From: an uncultured Lachnospiraceae bacterium
Lineage (GTDB): Bacteria > Bacillota > Clostridia > Lachnospirales > Lachnospiraceae
Direction of reading: 5' to 3'
Assembly: GCA_900554205.1 (NCBI GenBank)
Contig: USGM01000002.1
Span: forward strand, 19,849-83,848
Length of the DNA: 64,000 bases
Shown here: positions 1 to 7,742 of the stretch, piece by piece
How the letters are laid out: each line of letters starts with the position of its first letter
Position numbering within the stretch: the first letter of the stretch is position 1
Notes under the pieces: generated by a model
What the model was told of the DNA's origin: nothing
Databases searched by the model: none
Seen by the model: the letters and a program-made list of their open reading frames with translations, nothing else
Program-made: the position numbers and the translations under genes

Positions 1-120
1 TTCAAGCGTGAGGTGTCTGTCTGCGGTCTGCCGATCAAGGGGCTGCATGTGTTATCCAAGACGCTTCCCCACCGACTGATTCTGGATGTCATGGGACTGA
101 TGAAAAAGAGAGGATTGTAA
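1..120 (+). CDS. C-terminal end of an unidentified protein (partial)
   Basis: Frame 1 is open from the window edge to a TAA at 118-120 and encodes the last 39 residues of a protein. The fragment is basic and ends in MKKRGL. The tail vaguely resembles the C-terminus of short-chain dehydrogenases of the SDR family, but no catalytic motif lies inside the window, so this is a guess. The next gene starts 3 bases later, so the two are probably co-transcribed. Confidence 0.5.
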   Translation, partial: FKREVSVCGLPIKGLHVLSKTLPHRLILDVMGLMKKRGL

Positions 121-123
121 AAG

Positions 124-711
124 ATGTACTACCTGAAACGTTTATTTACCACAGCGGATGTCAAGGGAACGGAAAAATACCTCGACACCCAGAAAAAATA
201 CGAGCTGATCCGAACCCTTCTCTATTTCGGAATCTCGGCATCCTTGTTCATCGGTGGCTACTTACAGACAAAGAGCAAGGTCAACCTGCTGACCATCGTT
301 GCCGTTCTCGGCTGTCTGCCGGCGAGCAAAAGCGCCGTGAGCGCTATCATGTTTTTCCGCTTTAAGAGCTGCAAGCCGGAGAACGCGGCGGAGATCAAAG
401 CGCACAGTGAGGGGCTGCTCACCCTGTTTGACTGTATTTTTACCTCCTACAGCAAGACCTACCGCGTCAGCCACCTCGCCGTCCGCGGCAAAACGGTCTG
501 CGGCTTTACGGAGGATCCGAATTTTGACGAGGCAGAATTTAACAAGCACATTACCGATATTTTAAAGCTGGACGGACATAAGGATGTAACGGTCAAAATT
601 TTCACCAGTCTTTCCCGCTACACGGAGCGGCTGGAGCAGATGAAGGCGCTGGAGGAAAACGAGACCGCTTCCACCGCAATCATCGAGACTTTAAAGAGCG
701 TGATACTTTGA
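124..711 (+). CDS. Small predicted membrane protein, unknown function
   Basis: A 195-residue protein I do not recognise. Two hydrophobic stretches at about residues 30-47 and 57-78 look like a membrane hairpin. They leave a short charged N-terminal segment and a roughly 115-residue soluble C-terminal domain, presumably cytoplasmic. The C-terminal part is rich in Lys and Glu and has no recognised catalytic motif. It lies 3 bases after the preceding stop and 17 bases before the pseudouridine synthase gene, so it is likely part of the same transcript. The context of RNA modification and RecU does not define a role. Confidence 0.75.
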   Translation: MYYLKRLFTTADVKGTEKYLDTQKKYELIRTLLYFGISASLFIGGYLQTKSKVNLLTIVAVLGCLPASKSAVSAIMFFRFKSCKPENAAEIKAHSEGLLTLFDCIFTSYSKTYRVSHLAVRGKTVCGFTEDPNFDEAEFNKHITDILKLDGHKDVTVKIFTSLSRYTERLEQMKALEENETASTAIIETLKSVIL

Positions 712-727
712 CAGAAGGAAATGCAAC

Positions 728-1813
728 ATGCAGACAGTGACAATCGGAAAGAACCAGTCCGGGCAGCGGCTGGACAAATTTTTACATAAATTTATGCCGA
801 ATGCCGGAAACGGTTTCCTCTATAAGATGCTGCGCAAGAAGAACATCACCTTGAACGGCCACCGGGCGGAGGGCCCGGAGATCCTCGCACAGGGCGACAC
901 GCTTTCCTTTTTCTTCTCGGAGGAGACCTATCGGAAATTTACCGGTCTCTGCCCTGCGGAGGATACAGGCAGCCATGCAAAATCCGGGACCGCGCCGGAG
1001 GGGCAGGTCTCTGTCAAGGAGCCTCCCGTTCAGGAATACCTTCGGGCATTCCAAACCCTGAAAGGCATCCGTGTGCTGTACGAGGATGAGGATATTCTGA
1101 TCGCCGACAAGCCCGCAGGCGTCCTGTCTCAGAAGGCAGCGCCCTCCGATCTGAGTCTGAATGAGTGGCTGATCGGCTATCTGCTGGAGGCCTCGCATTT
1201 TCCGCGAGAGGAACTCCGCACCTTCAAGCCGTCGGTCTGTAACCGCCTCGACCGCAATACCAGCGGACTCGTCCTCTGTGGGAAATCCCTGCGCGGATCC
1301 CAGTACTTAAGCCAGTGCATCCGCGAGAGAAGCGTCCATAAGTTCTACCGCACAATCTGCGTCGGAAGCATAAATACGGAAATGACGGTGCGCGGCTACC
1401 TGAACAAGGACACCGCCCGGAACAAGGTGACTGTCAGCGGTGATGCCGCCCCCGGCTCGGAAAGTGATTATATTGAGACACGTTTCCAGTCTTTGAAATC
1501 GGCAGACGGTTACACCCTGCTTGAAGTAGAGCTGATCACCGGAAAGACGCATCAGATCCGTGCGCATCTGGCGAGCATCGGCCATCCGCTGATCGGGGAT
1601 CACAAATATGGCAATGCGAAGACTAACCGCTATATGAAGGAGCATTTCGGGCTTTCCTGCCAGCTGCTGCACGCATACAGACTTGTCTTTCCCAAGGCAG
1701 GAGAAGCGGGAGCTTTCCTCCCGGCAACCGCCGGAAATACCTATATTTCCGATTATCCTGAACAGTTCCGGCGCATACAGTGCGAGCTGTTCGGAGAGGA
1801 GATTTTGAATTAA
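728..1813 (+). CDS. RluA-family pseudouridine synthase
   Basis: A 361-residue RNA pseudouridine synthase that isomerises uridine in rRNA or tRNA. An N-terminal S4-type RNA-binding segment (about residues 8-75, GQRLDKFLHKF) is followed by a variable Gly/Pro-rich linker at about 80-110 and then the catalytic domain. The catalytic Asp lies in NRLDRNTSG at about residue 175. The family usually has HRLD there, so the His is replaced by Asn. The later motifs GKTHQIRAHLASIGHPLIGD are intact. A second family member, RluD-like, is at 41357-42268; the target uridine of this one cannot be told from sequence. It ends 1 base before recU starts. Confidence 0.9.
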   Translation: MQTVTIGKNQSGQRLDKFLHKFMPNAGNGFLYKMLRKKNITLNGHRAEGPEILAQGDTLSFFFSEETYRKFTGLCPAEDTGSHAKSGTAPEGQVSVKEPPVQEYLRAFQTLKGIRVLYEDEDILIADKPAGVLSQKAAPSDLSLNEWLIGYLLEASHFPREELRTFKPSVCNRLDRNTSGLVLCGKSLRGSQYLSQCIRERSVHKFYRTICVGSINTEMTVRGYLNKDTARNKVTVSGDAAPGSESDYIETRFQSLKSADGYTLLEVELITGKTHQIRAHLASIGHPLIGDHKYGNAKTNRYMKEHFGLSCQLLHAYRLVFPKAGEAGAFLPATAGNTYISDYPEQFRRIQCELFGEEILN

Positions 1814-1814
1814 G

Positions 1815-2354
1815 ATGGCAACATGGAATTCCAGAGGCCTGCGAGGATCGACGTTGGAGGATATGATCAACCGGACAAACGAGAAATACGCCGATGCCGG
1901 ACTGGCATTGATCCAGAAGGTTCCCACACCAATCACACCGATCAAAATGGACAAGGAGCATCGTCAGATCACTCTTGCCTATTTTGAACAGAAGAGCACT
2001 GTCGATTACATTGGTGCAGTGCAGGGGCTTCCGGTCTGCTTTGACGCCAAGGAATGCTCGGTAGATACCTTTTCCCTGCAAAATATCCATCCGCATCAGG
2101 TCGAATTTATGAAGCGGTTTGAGAAGCAGGGCGGCATCGCCTTTTTCCTGATCTATTACACACATAAGGACATCCTTTACTATCTCCCTCTGGAGATGCT
2201 GCTCTTTTTCTGGAACCGGGCGCAGGAGGGCGGAAGAAAGAGCTTTCGCTACGAGGAGCTGAATCCCGCGTACATTCTGCCCAGGAGACACGGCATTCTT
2301 GTGCCGTATCTCGACATTCTCCAGCAGGATCTGGATGACCGGGACAGCGTATAA
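1815..2354 (+). CDS. recU: Holliday junction resolvase RecU
   Basis: A 179-residue RecU-type endonuclease, the Firmicutes Holliday junction resolvase used in recombinational repair and chromosome segregation. Landmarks of the family are visible: the N-terminal NSRGLRGSTLEDMI block, the STVDYIG motif at about residues 59-65, the FDAKE metal-binding motif at about 76-80, and the IHPHQVEFM stretch. It is slightly shorter than the Bacillus protein because it lacks the long disordered N-terminus. It starts 1 base after the pseudouridine synthase stop, so translation is probably coupled. In Bacillus recU pairs with the gene for PBP1; the neighbours here differ. The his promoter follows directly. 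Confidence 0.88.
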   Translation: MATWNSRGLRGSTLEDMINRTNEKYADAGLALIQKVPTPITPIKMDKEHRQITLAYFEQKSTVDYIGAVQGLPVCFDAKECSVDTFSLQNIHPHQVEFMKRFEKQGGIAFFLIYYTHKDILYYLPLEMLLFFWNRAQEGGRKSFRYEELNPAYILPRRHGILVPYLDILQQDLDDRDSV

Positions 2355-2362
2355 AATAATTC

Positions 2363-2391
2363 TTGACACTATAAATATCCTTCGGTATACT
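2363..2391 (+). promoter_or_regulatory. Consensus sigma-A promoter of the his operon
   Basis: TTGACA at 2363-2368 and TATACT at 2386-2391 are separated by 17 bases, a near-perfect vegetative promoter. The predicted start is at about 2398, and the first his gene begins at 2455. Confidence 0.85.
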
Positions 2392-2408
2392 ACATTTAGT
2401 TTCTTTCT

Positions 2409-2428
2409 CTACCATGGTGCTATGGTAG
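2409..2428 (+). promoter_or_regulatory. Palindrome in the his leader, candidate operator
   Basis: CTACCAT at 2409-2415 and ATGGTAG at 2422-2428 form a perfect 7-base inverted repeat with a 6-base spacer. It starts about 10 bases after the predicted transcription start. This is the classical place for a repressor operator and also allows a small RNA hairpin. Comparative studies of Firmicutes describe a TrpR-like regulator (YerC/HisR) of histidine genes. Assignment to it is inference from position and symmetry only. I see no T-box or run of His codons in the leader. Confidence 0.5.
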
Positions 2429-2454
2429 CACGTTAAAGTGTTAAAGAGGTAGCT

Positions 2455-3591
2455 ATGAGCAAACAACTATTACATACCCCGGAAGGTGTCCGGGACATCT
2501 ACGGAAAAGAATACCACAGAAAGCTGGAGGTGGAAAACCGGCTTCACGAGCGCATCCGCCTGTACGGCTATCAGGAGATACAGACACCGACCTTTGAGTT
2601 TTTCGATGTGTTTTCCAAGGAGATCGGAACGACCCCCAGCCGGGAGCTCTACAAGTTCTTTGACAAGGAAGGGAATACGCTGGTGCTCCGCCCGGATTTC
2701 ACACCATCGATTGCAAGATGTGCGGCAAAATATTTCAGCGAGAAAAAGGTGCCGCTCCGGCTCAGCTATGTCGGAAACACCTTTACGAACACCTCAAATC
2801 TACAGGGCAAGCTGAAGGAATCGACACAGATGGGTGCTGAGCTGATCGGTGATCCTTCCGTCGAGGCGGATGCTGAGATCATCAGCCTTGTCATCAAGGC
2901 ATTACTGGACACCGGACTGCAGCGCTTTCAGGTATCTATCGGCGAGGTGGAATATTTCAAGGGTCTGTGCGAGGAAGCGGGGCTGGATGAGGAGACGGAG
3001 ATGGATCTCCGCGCCTGCATTTCCGGGAAGAACTATTTTGCGGCGCAGGAGCTGCTTCAGGAGCGGAAGGTGGTCGAACCCTACCACAGCCGTCTGCTCA
3101 AGGTTGCCGATATGTTCGGGGACATGTGTTCCCTGACTGACGCGCGCGACATGGTCAGCAATGAGCGTTCCCTTGCCGCTATCGAGCGTCTTGAGAAATT
3201 ACATAAGGTGCTTCAGGTTTATGGGGTTGCCGATTACATTTCCTTTGATCTCGGCATGCTCAGCAAATACAAATATTACACCGGTGTCATTTTCAAAGCA
3301 TACACCTACGGTGTGGGCGATGCCATTGTCAAGGGTGGAAGATATGACCACCTGCTCCATCAATTTGGCAAGGAAGCACCGGCAATCGGCTTCTGCATGG
3401 TGATCGACAGCATCCTCGAAGCGCTGTCCAGACAGAAGGTTGTACTGCCGGAGCCGGAGTCCGTCCGCGTGATTACTTATCTGCCGGACAATTTTGAGGA
3501 GAAGCTGGCTGAGGCACAGGCGCTAAGGGCAGCCGGTCATGCTGCTGTTCTCATTGCGAAAGAGATGCAGGATGGAGAGGATTATGAGTGA
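2455..3591 (+). CDS. hisZ: ATP phosphoribosyltransferase regulatory subunit HisZ
   Basis: A 378-residue class II histidyl-tRNA-synthetase-like protein that acts as the regulatory subunit of the first histidine-biosynthesis enzyme. It begins TPEGVRDIYGKE and carries the class II motif 2 region (FTNTSNLQGKLKESTQMGAE) and a HisRS-like GGRYDHLLHQFG motif near residue 300. It lacks the HisRS anticodon-binding domain. Pairing with a short HisG directly downstream (8-base overlap at 3584-3591) is the defining HisZ context. The start codon has an AGAGGT ribosome site 5 bases upstream. It is the first gene of the operon. Confidence 0.92.
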   Translation: MSKQLLHTPEGVRDIYGKEYHRKLEVENRLHERIRLYGYQEIQTPTFEFFDVFSKEIGTTPSRELYKFFDKEGNTLVLRPDFTPSIARCAAKYFSEKKVPLRLSYVGNTFTNTSNLQGKLKESTQMGAELIGDPSVEADAEIISLVIKALLDTGLQRFQVSIGEVEYFKGLCEEAGLDEETEMDLRACISGKNYFAAQELLQERKVVEPYHSRLLKVADMFGDMCSLTDARDMVSNERSLAAIERLEKLHKVLQVYGVADYISFDLGMLSKYKYYTGVIFKAYTYGVGDAIVKGGRYDHLLHQFGKEAPAIGFCMVIDSILEALSRQKVVLPEPESVRVITYLPDNFEEKLAEAQALRAAGHAAVLIAKEMQDGEDYE

Positions 3592-4234
3592 AGATAGATA
3601 CCTGACCTTTGCGCTTGGCAAGGGCCGACTGGCAAACAAGACACTGGAATTATTTGAGCAGCTGGGCATTACCTGTGATGAGATGAAGGACAAAAGCTCG
3701 CGCAAGCTGATCTTTGTCAATGAGGAGCTGAAGCTCCGGTTCTTTCTGGCGAAGGGGCCGGATGTGCCGACCTACGTTGAGTACGGAGCGGCGGACATCG
3801 GGGTTGTCGGGAGGGACACAATCCTTGAGGAGAACCGCAATGTCTACGAGGTACTTGACCTCGGCTTCGGGAAATGCCGGATGTGCGTCTGCGGACCGGC
3901 TTCCGCGAGGGAGCTTTTACAGCATCACGAGCGCATCCGCGTGGCAAGCAAATATCCCTGCATTGCGAAGGATTATTTCTATAATAAGAAGCACCAGACC
4001 GTAGACATCATAAAGCTGAACGGCTCGGTGGAGCTCGGGCCGCTGGTGGAGCTCTCCGATGTCATCGTCGATATTGTCGAGACCGGTTCCACACTGCGTG
4101 AAAACGGACTGGAGGTTCTGGAGGAGGTCTGCCCGCTCTCTGCGAGAATGATCGTCAATCCGGTCAGTATGCAGATGGAGACAGAGAGAATCAAGACCTT
4201 AGTCAACAGGATAAGAGAAAAGCTTGAAAAATAG
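3584..4234 (+). CDS. hisG: ATP phosphoribosyltransferase catalytic subunit, short form
   Basis: Catalyses ATP plus PRPP to phosphoribosyl-ATP, the committed step of histidine synthesis. I place the start at 3584, where ATG follows GGAGAGG, not at the in-frame ATG 45 bases upstream inside hisZ. This gives 216 residues. Family motifs are FALGKGRL at the N-terminus, GAADIGVVGRD at about residues 62-72, and the PRPP-binding loop VDIVETGSTLRENGL near 163-177. The C-terminal allosteric domain of long HisG is absent, so activity and feedback control should depend on HisZ. Confidence 0.93.
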   Translation: MSEDRYLTFALGKGRLANKTLELFEQLGITCDEMKDKSSRKLIFVNEELKLRFFLAKGPDVPTYVEYGAADIGVVGRDTILEENRNVYEVLDLGFGKCRMCVCGPASARELLQHHERIRVASKYPCIAKDYFYNKKHQTVDIIKLNGSVELGPLVELSDVIVDIVETGSTLRENGLEVLEEVCPLSARMIVNPVSMQMETERIKTLVNRIREKLEK

Positions 4235-4320
4235 AATTTTTCAAGCACGGAATTTGTGTCTGCGCGCACTTGACACAAACCCGCTATGTGCAAAGGACGT
4301 GCGCGGAAAGGGAAAAAAGC

Positions 4321-5610
4321 ATGAGAATCGTAGCGCTGACAAAAGAAAGTAAAAAGGGGATTCTGAATGATCTCTTAAAGAGAAGCCCCAACAATTATTC
4401 GGAATATGAGAGCACGGTCAACGAGATTATTTCCAACGTCAAGGCGAACGGGGATAAGGCGCTCTTTGACTATACCTTAAGATTTGACAAATTTGCCCTG
4501 TCTGCCGATAACATCAGGGTTACCCGCGCGGAGATCGACGAGGCATATCAGAAGCTGGATGCCGGTCTGGTCGAGGTTATCCGGAAATCCGCCGAAAATA
4601 TCCGGGCATTCCATGCGAAGCAGCTCCGCAACAGCTGGTTCGACGCCAAGGAGGACGGAACGATTCTCGGTATGAAGATCACGCCGATCGCCAGAGCAGG
4701 TGTCTATGTTCCCGGCGGCAAGGCAGCGTATCCTTCCAGTGTGCTGATGAATGTCATTCCCGCGAAGACCGCCGGAGTGTCCGAGATCATCATGACGACA
4801 CCTCCCGGAGCGGACGGCAGCGTCAACCCCGGAACACTGGTTGCGGCGGACATTGCGGGTGTCGATACGATATACAAGGTCGGCGGCGCACAGGCGATCG
4901 CAGCGATGGCATTCGGCACGGAATCCGTTCCCAAGGTCGATAAGATTACCGGCCCCGGCAATATCTTTGTCGCGCTGGCAAAGAAGGCTGTTTACGGCTA
5001 TGTTAGCATTGACTCAATTGCAGGCCCCAGCGAGATACTGGTTCTGGCAGACGAGACGGCAAACCCGAGATATGTCGCAGCCGATCTGCTTTCCCAGGCA
5101 GAGCACGACGAGCTGGCAAGCGCCATTCTGATTACGACCTCGAAAGCTCTGGCAGAACAGGTTTCCGCACAGGTTGATGTCTTTGTCACCGAGCTTGAGA
5201 GAAAAGCCATCATCCAGAAGTCTCTGGATAATTACGGCTATATCCTGCTGGCAGAAAGCATGGCGGATGCCATTGATGCCGTAAACGAGATTGCCTCGGA
5301 GCATCTGGAGATCCTGACGGCAAATCCGTTCGAGATCATGACAAAGATCCGCAATGCGGGCGCGATCTTCCTCGGAGAATATGCATCCGAACCGCTCGGA
5401 GACTATTTTGCCGGTCCGAATCACATTCTGCCGACAAACGGAACCGCAAAATTCTTTTCGCCGGTGAACGTGGATGATTTCATTAAGAAGACCAGTATTA
5501 TTTCCTATTCCCGTGAGGCACTTGAGAAGATACATCAGGACATCGAAACCTTTGCCGAGAGCGAAGGACTTACGGCACACGCCAACAGTATTCGGGTTCG
5601 TTTTGAGTAA
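4321..5610 (+). CDS. hisD: Histidinol dehydrogenase
   Basis: A 429-residue NAD- and zinc-dependent enzyme that oxidises L-histidinol to L-histidine in two steps. The start at 4321 is preferred over an in-frame ATG at 4270 because AAAGGGA precedes it and the protein then has the usual length. Motifs include GPGNIFVALAKK, SIAGPSEILVLAD, SQAEHDELASA with zinc/catalytic His and Glu, ASEHLEI, and the closing DYFAGPNHILPTNGTA. An 86-base gap separates it from hisG and holds no recognised signal. Confidence 0.95.
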   Translation: MRIVALTKESKKGILNDLLKRSPNNYSEYESTVNEIISNVKANGDKALFDYTLRFDKFALSADNIRVTRAEIDEAYQKLDAGLVEVIRKSAENIRAFHAKQLRNSWFDAKEDGTILGMKITPIARAGVYVPGGKAAYPSSVLMNVIPAKTAGVSEIIMTTPPGADGSVNPGTLVAADIAGVDTIYKVGGAQAIAAMAFGTESVPKVDKITGPGNIFVALAKKAVYGYVSIDSIAGPSEILVLADETANPRYVAADLLSQAEHDELASAILITTSKALAEQVSAQVDVFVTELERKAIIQKSLDNYGYILLAESMADAIDAVNEIASEHLEILTANPFEIMTKIRNAGAIFLGEYASEPLGDYFAGPNHILPTNGTAKFFSPVNVDDFIKKTSIISYSREALEKIHQDIETFAESEGLTAHANSIRVRFE

Positions 5611-5634
5611 GCATGACAAGGAGCAGAGAAGCAG

Positions 5635-6222
5635 ATGAATCGGACAGCAGAAATCACACGCACAACAAAAGAGACGGATATTACCCTGAAATTAAATCTG
5701 GACGGCAGCGGCGCCGCCGACATCTCCACGGGAATCGGATTCTTCGATCACATGTTGGAAGGCTTTTCCCGGCACGGGTTCTTTGACTTAAACTGCAAGG
5801 TACAGGGTGATCTGCATGTGGACGGACATCATACGGTCGAGGATACCGGCATTGTTCTCGGAAAGGCGATCGCACAGGCTGTCGGCGACAAGAAGGGCAT
5901 CCGCCGCTATGGTTCGTTCATTCTCCCGATGGATGACGCGCTTGCTCTCTGCGCCGTCGATCTCTGCGGTCGTCCCTATCTCAACTTTGACTGCACCTTC
6001 CCCGTGGAGAGGGTCGGCACACTGGACACCGAGCTTGTCCGGGAATTCTTTTATGCAGTCTCCTACAGTGCCGGAATGAATCTGCACATCAAGATGCTGG
6101 ACGGATTGAACGCACATCATATGATCGAGGCGGGCTTCAAGGCGTTTGCAAAGGCATTGGATCAGGCGGTCAGCTTTGACCCGAGGATCACGGATGTCCT
6201 GAGCACCAAGGGAAGCCTATAG
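5635..6222 (+). CDS. hisB: Imidazoleglycerol-phosphate dehydratase
   Basis: A 195-residue monofunctional IGP dehydratase, which makes imidazole-acetol phosphate. The metal-binding His/Glu repeats of the family are visible twice: FFDHMLEGFSRHG with DGHHTVEDTGI in the first half, and the HIKMLDGLNAHHMIEAGFKA block near residues 144-163. The histidinol-phosphatase domain fused in enterobacteria is absent, as is usual in Firmicutes. It follows hisD by 24 bases. Confidence 0.95.
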   Translation: MNRTAEITRTTKETDITLKLNLDGSGAADISTGIGFFDHMLEGFSRHGFFDLNCKVQGDLHVDGHHTVEDTGIVLGKAIAQAVGDKKGIRRYGSFILPMDDALALCAVDLCGRPYLNFDCTFPVERVGTLDTELVREFFYAVSYSAGMNLHIKMLDGLNAHHMIEAGFKAFAKALDQAVSFDPRITDVLSTKGSL

Positions 6223-6270
6223 CATAATCCATTTAGAAATAATACATATAGATAAGAAAGGATGCACCTT

Positions 6271-7557
6271 ATGTTAATAAAAAAATTTGTGCCCTGTATC
6301 TATTTATTTCATGAGCACGCCGTAAAATCCCTTACAGATACCTCCGTTGTGGAAACCGATCCCTTGCGTCTGGTGCGTCTGTACAATGAAAATAACGCGG
6401 ATGAACTGATCGTCTTTGATATGTCGTCGGAGGATGCTGAGCATGAAGCCGCTCTGGACATCATCAAGGAAATCTGTGCTGTCGCGGAGACGGATGTCAT
6501 CGGCGCCGGAAACATCAAGCGCATGGAGGATGTGAAGAAGCTGCTCTATGCCGGATGTAAAAGGGCAATTCTGGATTATGAAAAGGAAGAAAACATCCAG
6601 ATTACGGAAGAGGTCTCTTTGAAGTTCGGACGGGATAAGATTCTCGCCTCCTACAACGATCCACAGGTGATCGCCGCCAACAGGGAGCTTGTCGAGAAAT
6701 ACATTTCAACACTGGTGCTCATGAATCCCCACCAGATCCGTGAGACAGAGGGGATCACGGAGCTTCCCTTTTATGTGCAGATCAATCAGATTGCACTGAA
6801 TAAGCTGATGGAAATTTTCGCGTACAAGCAGGTCTGCGGCGTTACCGGAAATACCATCAATGATAATTACCGGGAGATTCTTTCCCTGAAGCAGCTCTGC
6901 CGTGAAAACGGTATGTCCGTGGAAACGCTGGACGCGGCATTTGCATGGGCTGATTTCAAGAAGAACAATGACGGCATGGTACCGGTCGTCGTGCAGGATT
7001 ACCGGACGCTGGAGGTGCTGATGGTCGCCTATATGAATGAGGAGGCGTACAATAAGACGCTTGTAACCGGAAAGATGACCTATTTCAGCAGAAGCAGAAA
7101 TGAACTGTGGCTGAAGGGGGAGACCAGCGGACATTACCAGTATGTGAAAAGCCTGACTGCAGATTGTGACATGGATACGATTCTCGCCAAGGTATCCCAG
7201 GTCGGAGCTGCCTGTCACACCGGTTCCCACAGCTGCTTCTTTAATGAGATCGCAAAGAAGGAGTATGAGGAGGCGGAGAACCCGTTGCAGGTCTTCGAGG
7301 ATGTGCTGAATGTGATCAAGGACAGAAAGCTGCATCCCAAGGAGGGCTCCTACACCAACTATCTGTTCGACAAAGGTATCGATAAGATCCTGAAAAAGCT
7401 GGGCGAGGAGGCGACCGAAATCGTCATTGCCGCAAAGAACCCCAACGCTAACGAGGTCAAGTACGAGATCAGCGATTTCCTCTATCATATGATGGTGCTC
7501 ATGGTCGAAAAAGGGGTAAGCTGGGAGGAGATTACAACAGAGCTTGCAAACCGATAG
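6271..7557 (+). CDS. hisIE: HisIE bifunctional enzyme with degenerate HisA/HisF-like N-terminal barrel
   Basis: A 428-residue three-part protein. Residues 1 to about 215 resemble a HisA/HisF TIM barrel but look catalytically dead: the first-strand Asp of HisF (CLDV type) reads CIYL, and the second Asp region reads ASYND. Residues about 222-325 are phosphoribosyl-AMP cyclohydrolase ([35 protein letters not shown]). Residues about 335-428 are phosphoribosyl-ATP pyrophosphohydrolase ([16 protein letters not shown]). The start at 6271 has AGAAAGG 9 bases upstream; the ATG at 6262 is too close to it. It is the last gene of the operon. True hisA, hisF and hisH must lie elsewhere. Confidence 0.9.
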   Translation: MLIKKFVPCIYLFHEHAVKSLTDTSVVETDPLRLVRLYNENNADELIVFDMSSEDAEHEAALDIIKEICAVAETDVIGAGNIKRMEDVKKLLYAGCKRAILDYEKEENIQITEEVSLKFGRDKILASYNDPQVIAANRELVEKYISTLVLMNPHQIRETEGITELPFYVQINQIALNKLMEIFAYKQVCGVTGNTINDNYREILSLKQLCRENGMSVETLDAAFAWADFKKNNDGMVPVVVQDYRTLEVLMVAYMNEEAYNKTLVTGKMTYFSRSRNELWLKGETSGHYQYVKSLTADCDMDTILAKVSQVGAACHTGSHSCFFNEIAKKEYEEAENPLQVFEDVLNVIKDRKLHPKEGSYTNYLFDKGIDKILKKLGEEATEIVIAAKNPNANEVKYEISDFLYHMMVLMVEKGVSWEEITTELANR

Positions 7558-7588
7558 GTTCCCTCAGATGAATATCAATATAAAGTTT

Positions 7589-7618
7589 AAAAGCTGCCGG
7601 TTTACGGCAGCTTTTTTT
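7589..7618 (+). terminator. Rho-independent terminator of the his operon
   Basis: AAGCTGCCG at 7591-7599 pairs with CGGCAGCTT at 7605-7613 around a 5-base loop. The stem runs into a stretch of seven T residues at 7612-7618. It lies 32 bases after the hisIE stop. Confidence 0.92.
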
Positions 7619-7742
7619 AGGCACGACTCTATATAACACTTTACCAAAAAAAGAAAGAAAAGTCTAGCATTATTTTTCTTTTCCTGTATACTTTTAACTA
7701 CAGCTCAGCCAAAACCAGTCATTTATAAAGAGGGAGGTACTC

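Noticed and set aside
3539..3583. Longer N-terminus for HisG starting at 3539.
   Set aside because: The extra 15 residues overlap hisZ, lack a ribosome site and are not part of the HisG fold; ATG 3584 has GGAGAGG.
6271..6915. N-terminal barrel of the HisIE protein considered as a functional HisF.
   Set aside because: The catalytic aspartates of HisF are not in place and no HisH glutaminase is nearby.
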